64,000 nucleotides of DNA, taken from the NCBI GenBank assembly GCA_905182465.1, contig CAJJBI010000006.1, positions 271,523-335,522 on the forward strand, read 5' to 3'. Under the pieces are notes generated by a model. It saw only the letters and a list, made by a program, of their open reading frames with translations. It searched no databases and was not told the DNA's origin. The position numbers and the translations under genes are program-made. Shown here piece after piece: positions 59,656-64,000 of this stretch. Each line of letters begins with the position of its first letter. Position 1 is the first letter of the stretch. This DNA comes from Opitutaceae bacterium BACL24 MAG-120322-bin51. GTDB taxonomy: Bacteria; Verrucomicrobiota; Verrucomicrobiia; Opitutales; Coraliomargaritaceae.

Positions 59656-61850
59656 ATGTCATTCCAAATTAGAGCCCTATTTCCTTCAGTCAGCTGTCTT
59701 TTTCTTGCCCTGTGTGGCCAGCTCAACGCGCAACTTTTGGATGATACCTTCACGGCTGGCAAGGGTCACTCCAACGGTTCAGATATCAACAACACTGGGA
59801 ATTGGCTGAGCCAGACTGGTTGGATTGCGAACGATACGAATGGCAGAGGATACGTAAGCTGTGGCAGTTCTTGGAGCCGTGCCTTAAACTTTACTCCGGT
59901 GGCAGCATCTCTGGGAACAGAAGAAACGGTGACAGTGGAAGCGGTTTGGCGCGGAGCAGGGGTGGTCACTGCACCCATTTCGGGAGGCGTTTTTGCGTTA
60001 GGTATTTCGGATGGTATCCTAAACTCTGGTAACGACATACCAGCTCTGCGAGTGGATGTAAGCTTGGGGGGAGATGGCACCATCCGGTTTGGCACCAGTT
60101 CGGATTTCGTCTCCGTCGATCTTGCGGATGCTTACACTGGGCAGAACGCCCATACCAATTGGTTTAAAATAAGTATGGCCATCACGCGCTCTGCCCTAGC
60201 CGATAATTTCTACATCGTATTAATGTGAACGACATAGAAACCAATACGAACATCGGCACGGTCTCCTACCTCGCTGAAGATAGCGCTACCTACCAAGCCT
60301 CAGAGCTACGCTCTGCCATGCGCACCTTAAGGGTTTTGAATACAGAAAATTCGAACGCTTTGTTTTCGGCGAGCCATGTCGATCGTTTTACCATTTTGGA
60401 AAGTACGGAAGCTTTGCCCGACCCCGGCTTTGAGACGGGCGCTTCGACCGCCTTATGGGGTGGCTCAGCTGTGGTCGCGACTGATGTGTATTCTGGTTCT
60501 TACGCTGCTAGATTGAATGAAGGAGATTTAATTAGTGGAGGCGGCTACATGCGGGTAATCGCAGGCCTCAAGCCCAATACCGCTTACACTTTTAGTGCAC
60601 AGCTCAAGACCCTTGGGGGCAGTGCTTACATTGGAGTTAAAAACCACGGTGGTTCTGAGATTAACCAATTGTTTGATGCTCCCAGCTATCAGGCCGTTGA
60701 GGTTAAATTCGTGACCGGTGTAGAAGCGACTTCTGCCACTTGTTTTATCTATAACAACCCCGGCAATGCTAGCTTGGTCTATGCGGATGATTTAGCTCTG
60801 GTCTCACCCGATTTAGGCTTCTCGCCACTTCCGCAAGCCACCGGAGATTACCAGCTAATCTTCAGTGACGAATTCAATACTGAGGGCGGCATCGATCTTA
60901 CCAAGTGGACCCCTGAAGTGGGCTTTAAGCGAAATGACGAGGAACAATACTATCGCGCAGAAAATTTAAGCCAGACTGGGGGACACTTAGTCTTCGCCGC
61001 TAAGCGTGAACAATTCCCCAATCCAAACTATGATCCAAGCTCAGATAATTGGCGCTTAAACCGGCAAAACGCGAGTTGGACTTCGGGTAGTATCCAGAGC
61101 ATTGACTCCTTTGACTTCCTTTACGGCAAAATCGAGTGCCGCGCTAAGGTATCAAATTTAACAGGCACATGGCCTGCTATTTGGACCGTTGGCACAGGGG
61201 AGTGGCCATCAGTAGGAGAGATTGATATAATGGAAAACTACGGCGGAAACATCATGGCGAATTTTGCCACCGCTGGTAGCGGTCGGTATAATCCTGCATG
61301 GGATGCTCAAAGTTTAAGCATCAGTGCCCAGCCGGCGGGTTGGGTCGATCAGTTTCATACTTGGGAGCTAGTATGGGAGCCCAATTCTGCGAGTATCTAC
61401 CTAGACGGGCAGTTGATGAATAGCTTTGATCCTAGCACTAAGAATTCTGCCGATGCATTTTCTCATCCAGGCATCGCACCATTTCAGACCTTCGCACAAT
61501 TACTGTGGCTTAATCTAGCCATTGGCGGTTGGGTAGGTGGCGAGACCTCAGGACTGCCGGATGAAACTACCTATTTAGTGGACTACATCCGCGTTTACCA
61601 AAAAGAACATCCGAGTTATAAAGCAGCATTTGAGCCACTCAATAACGATGACCTGCGGGTCGATTTTCAATCCGTAGAAGGGCGCCGCTACTCTGTAATG
61701 GAAAGCAGCGATCTCATAAACTGGACTGAATTGGTCAATCTACGAGGGGTCGGTCGAGCCATGAGTCACGCCGAGGAAGATAGCATGGGGGCTGACCAGA
61801 AATTCTTCCGAGTGGAAGTTAACAACTCCGCCTGGATTGATGCCCAGTAG
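59656..61850 (+). CDS. Secreted GH16 family glycoside hydrolase (frameshifted)
   Basis: Predicted endo-beta-glucanase/galactanase (laminarinase- or agarase-like). Signal peptide (ending near QLNAQ), then a laminin-G-like beta domain (residues 30-190), and after a frameshift near 60220 a carbohydrate-binding-like domain (PDPGFETGASTALW to LVYADDLALV). The GH16 domain follows with the catalytic EIDIMENYGG and WPAIWTVGTG upstream. C-terminal 70 residues (RRYSVMESSDLINWTEL) are a domain common in Verrucomicrobia secreted proteins. Substrate likely an algal polysaccharide; sequence alone cannot pick one. Confidence 0.85.
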
Positions 61851-61982
61851 CCTTTTGGTTTCTCAGTGAAGAACCGAGATGATCAGCTTTTGCATTTTCG
61901 CTTTGATGAGTTTGAACCAACATGAAAGTGACTTCAGTTAGGCAAACATTATGTTATTTCCAGTAAACTTCAATTTAAAGCA

Positions 61983-63844
61983 ATGAAGCTTCAGTACTCT
62001 CTATTTATCTTTGCGCTTCTCTTTTTAATCCAAGTACGGATAGCGGAGGCTAGTTCCCTGCAAGACGAAGCGGCCGATGGCAGCGGATTCGAACGTCAAA
62101 CAGAGCGCTTTGCTCCGGAACTGATCGGTTCGATGGAGCAGTTGTATCACGATAAAATTGGGATGTTTATCCATTGGGGCCCATATGCTCAGATCGGAGG
62201 GGCATGGAAGGGAATCCAGAACGCGGAATGGATTATGCGACATGCGAAAATTCCAGTGGTCGACTATGAGGCAGCTGCTGCGAAGCCATTCAACCCAGTT
62301 GAATTTAACGCAAAGGAATGGGTCGGCTTGTGCAAAGATGCGGGCATGGGTTTCATGGTCATCACCTCGAAGCACCATGACGGTTTTGCGATGTTTGATT
62401 CTAAGCATCCTTACAATATTACGGATTTTGGAGACTTTGGTCGTGATCCCTTGGCAGAATTGCACCGTGAGTGTGAGCAGACAGGCATTCGTTTTGGCGT
62501 GTATTATTCTCAATCGCAGGATTGGCATGAGCCCGGTGGCGATGGTAACAGCTGGCAGGGTTGGCCTCCATTGAATCAGGCGCGTTTTGAGCAATATTAT
62601 CGTGAGAAAGCCTTGTTGCAGGTCGAGGAACTCGTGACTCGTTTTGATCCGCTCTACATGATCTGGTTCGACACACCGGGCCGATTCATGTCGCCGGAAA
62701 TCATTGAAGCAACCATGGGTCTGGTTCACACCCACCAACCGCACGTCTTAATGAATTCGCGGATCGGTGGGGGCTATGGTCATTTTGAATCGGCAATCGA
62801 TGAGGGTCTAATGCCCTGTGTGAATACGAGTAGCTGGAAAAATGGTATGAAAGTGCCGTGGCAGACGCATGCTACAGTCGCGGGGTCCTGGGGCTATGCC
62901 TTGCACAACAAACACCTTCACGAGAACCCCAATCGTACGGCGGATCATTTCATTTATAAATTAGCGGATATCGTGAGCAAGGGTGGCGTTCTTTTGCTCA
63001 ATGCAGCTCCGGACGAACTTGGGGAAATTCCAATTGGCCAGGCAAATGTACTGCGGCGACTCGGCCAATGGCTGAAAGTCAACGGCGAGGCTATCTACGA
63101 TGCCGACCCCAGTCCGGTCCGAAATCCAGACCTGCCGATTACTCACAAGCCGGGAAGGCTTTTCTTTCATGTGAAGGAACAGGTCGAAAATGAGCTTGAA
63201 ATCAAAGGTATGACGGCAGCTCTCAACGTTGCTATTTACTGAGTGATCCTAAAAAGACCGCGCTCAATTTTTCGCAAAGTGGTGACCGAATCATTCTAAG
63301 CCTACCGAGAGACGCCTTTGTGGGGGCTCAGGGCCTTGCCGTCATCGCAGCCGATTACGAAGGTGAGATTCAGGTTTCTGACCCGACGCTACTTGCTGAT
63401 AAGGAAGGTCTAATTCAGCTGCCTGTTTCCAAGAGCACCTACAGTAATATGAGCATCAGTTATGATCAAAAATTTGGCTGCACTCATAAGATTGCGATGC
63501 CTTGGGATAAGGGCGGCAAAAGCATTAGCTGGAAACTGCGCATCACCAAGCCGGGAAGTTATCGAGTTATCAGTGATCAGGCTTTTGCGCCAGGGCTCGA
63601 AGGTGCGCGCTATCAAATCCTGATTAATGATCAAAAATTTGAGTCGCTTCCAATCACTTCAAAAAATGGCCGAGACTTCATTGAGGTGGAAGTCGGGAGC
63701 GTCAATTTTGATGCACCGGGTGACTATGAACTTCGCATGGTCATGCTTGACGGGGCTCGCCTTATAGAAGGAGCCAAGCGCGACAAGAGTGGGCAACACA
63801 GTGAATTCAGCCTACGCATGATTAAACTGAGCCCTGGTGGTTAG
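61983..63844 (+). CDS. Secreted alpha-L-fucosidase, GH29 (frameshifted)
   Basis: Exo-fucosidase acting on fucose-containing glycans. Signal peptide (ending near RIAEAS), then the GH29 barrel: KIGMFIHWGPYAQIGG, VITSKHHDGFAMFDSKH, GVYYSQSQDWHEP and the nucleophile Asp in YMIWFDTPG. C-terminal beta domain (from about 63240). Frame shift near 63235; after it, SDPKKTALNFSQSGDRIIL restores the normal ending. About 620 residues. Together with the GH16 gene it points to use of seaweed or mucin-like polysaccharides. Confidence 0.88.
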
Positions 63845-63922
63845 CTTAGAAGCACTCTCTAAGCTTTACACGTGATTAGTTTGTGCTAGCTTATAATACT
63901 AACCCCTACTCCCACCTGTTAT

Positions 63923-64000
63923 ATGCGATCTCCTCTTTCTTCTCTCACGATCTATTTCGCCTGCTTTTTTTTATGGAGCTACTCTTTAGCAGCTTTTGGG
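63923..64000 (+). CDS. Start of an exported protein, cut by the window edge
   Basis: ATG at 63923 begins a signal peptide (MRSPLSSLTIYFACFFLW ending near SLAAFG) that is open to the end of the window. Its position after two secreted hydrolases suggests another polysaccharide-use protein, but nothing beyond the signal is seen. Confidence 0.55.
   Translation, partial: MRSPLSSLTIYFACFFLWSYSLAAFG

Overview
The window looks like a chromosomal segment of a marine Gram-negative heterotroph, most likely a Verrucomicrobiota member of the Opitutales/Puniceicoccales type (Coraliomargarita-like). This is inferred from the secreted glycoside hydrolases, the proteorhodopsin/carotenoid cassette, the verrucomicrobial-style secreted and pentapeptide-repeat proteins, and an LPS/BamA-type outer membrane. 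No rRNA is present, so the assignment rests on gene content only.

Layout: 1-8.6 kb carries a TonB-receptor fragment, a 3'-5' exonuclease, an MBL hydrolase, a gamma-carbonic-anhydrase-like protein, SRAP, DNA polymerase III delta', endonuclease III, a lipoate ligase and an RmlD-like reductase. 8.6-11 kb has hisC and a CBS/CorC protein. 11-17.3 kb is an exopolysaccharide export module (TPR protein, beta-barrel protein, Wza-like exporter, BY-kinase), followed by uppP, trpD, glmM, a TPR protein and an orphan DNA methyltransferase. 24.4-28.7 kb holds a zinc-ribbon/CBS plus cNMP/FHA pair, then ybaB-recR, an M50 protease, folB-folK and a SelW-like protein. 28.7-34.5 kb is accessory: a sugar-binding-like protein, a GH20 enzyme, tRNA-Pro, a large secreted protease-like protein and a Zn peptidase. 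34.7-46.3 kb is a dense housekeeping run: rplY, pth, rpsF, ssb, rplI, dnaB, bamA, skp, lpxD, prs, guaA. 46.5-50.7 kb holds hisD, hisC and hisB with a divergent nucleotidyltransferase in the middle. tRNA-Lys and tRNA-Thr come next, then a very repetitive pentapeptide-repeat gene. 53.4-59.2 kb, on the minus strand, is a complete retinal-proteorhodopsin cassette in the order prd-crtE-crtI/crtB-crtY-blh. The right end carries secreted GH16 and GH29 enzymes and the start of another exported protein.

The light-harvesting block is self-contained. crtE makes GGPP, crtB phytoene, crtI lycopene and crtY beta-carotene; blh cleaves it to retinal and the rhodopsin uses the retinal. Gln at the spectral-tuning position predicts blue absorption. 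crtI and crtB are read in one uninterrupted frame, and crtY follows in the same frame after one stop and one codon. This is the same domain order as the eukaryotic (thraustochytrid) CrtIBY fusion.

Caution: at least fifteen genes, including essential ones (glmM, bamA) and biosynthetic ones (hisD, hisC, crtI), are broken by single-base frameshifts that conserved protein sequence bridges perfectly. I read these as uncorrected indel errors in the assembly rather than biology. Each affected gene is annotated over its full reconstructed extent.
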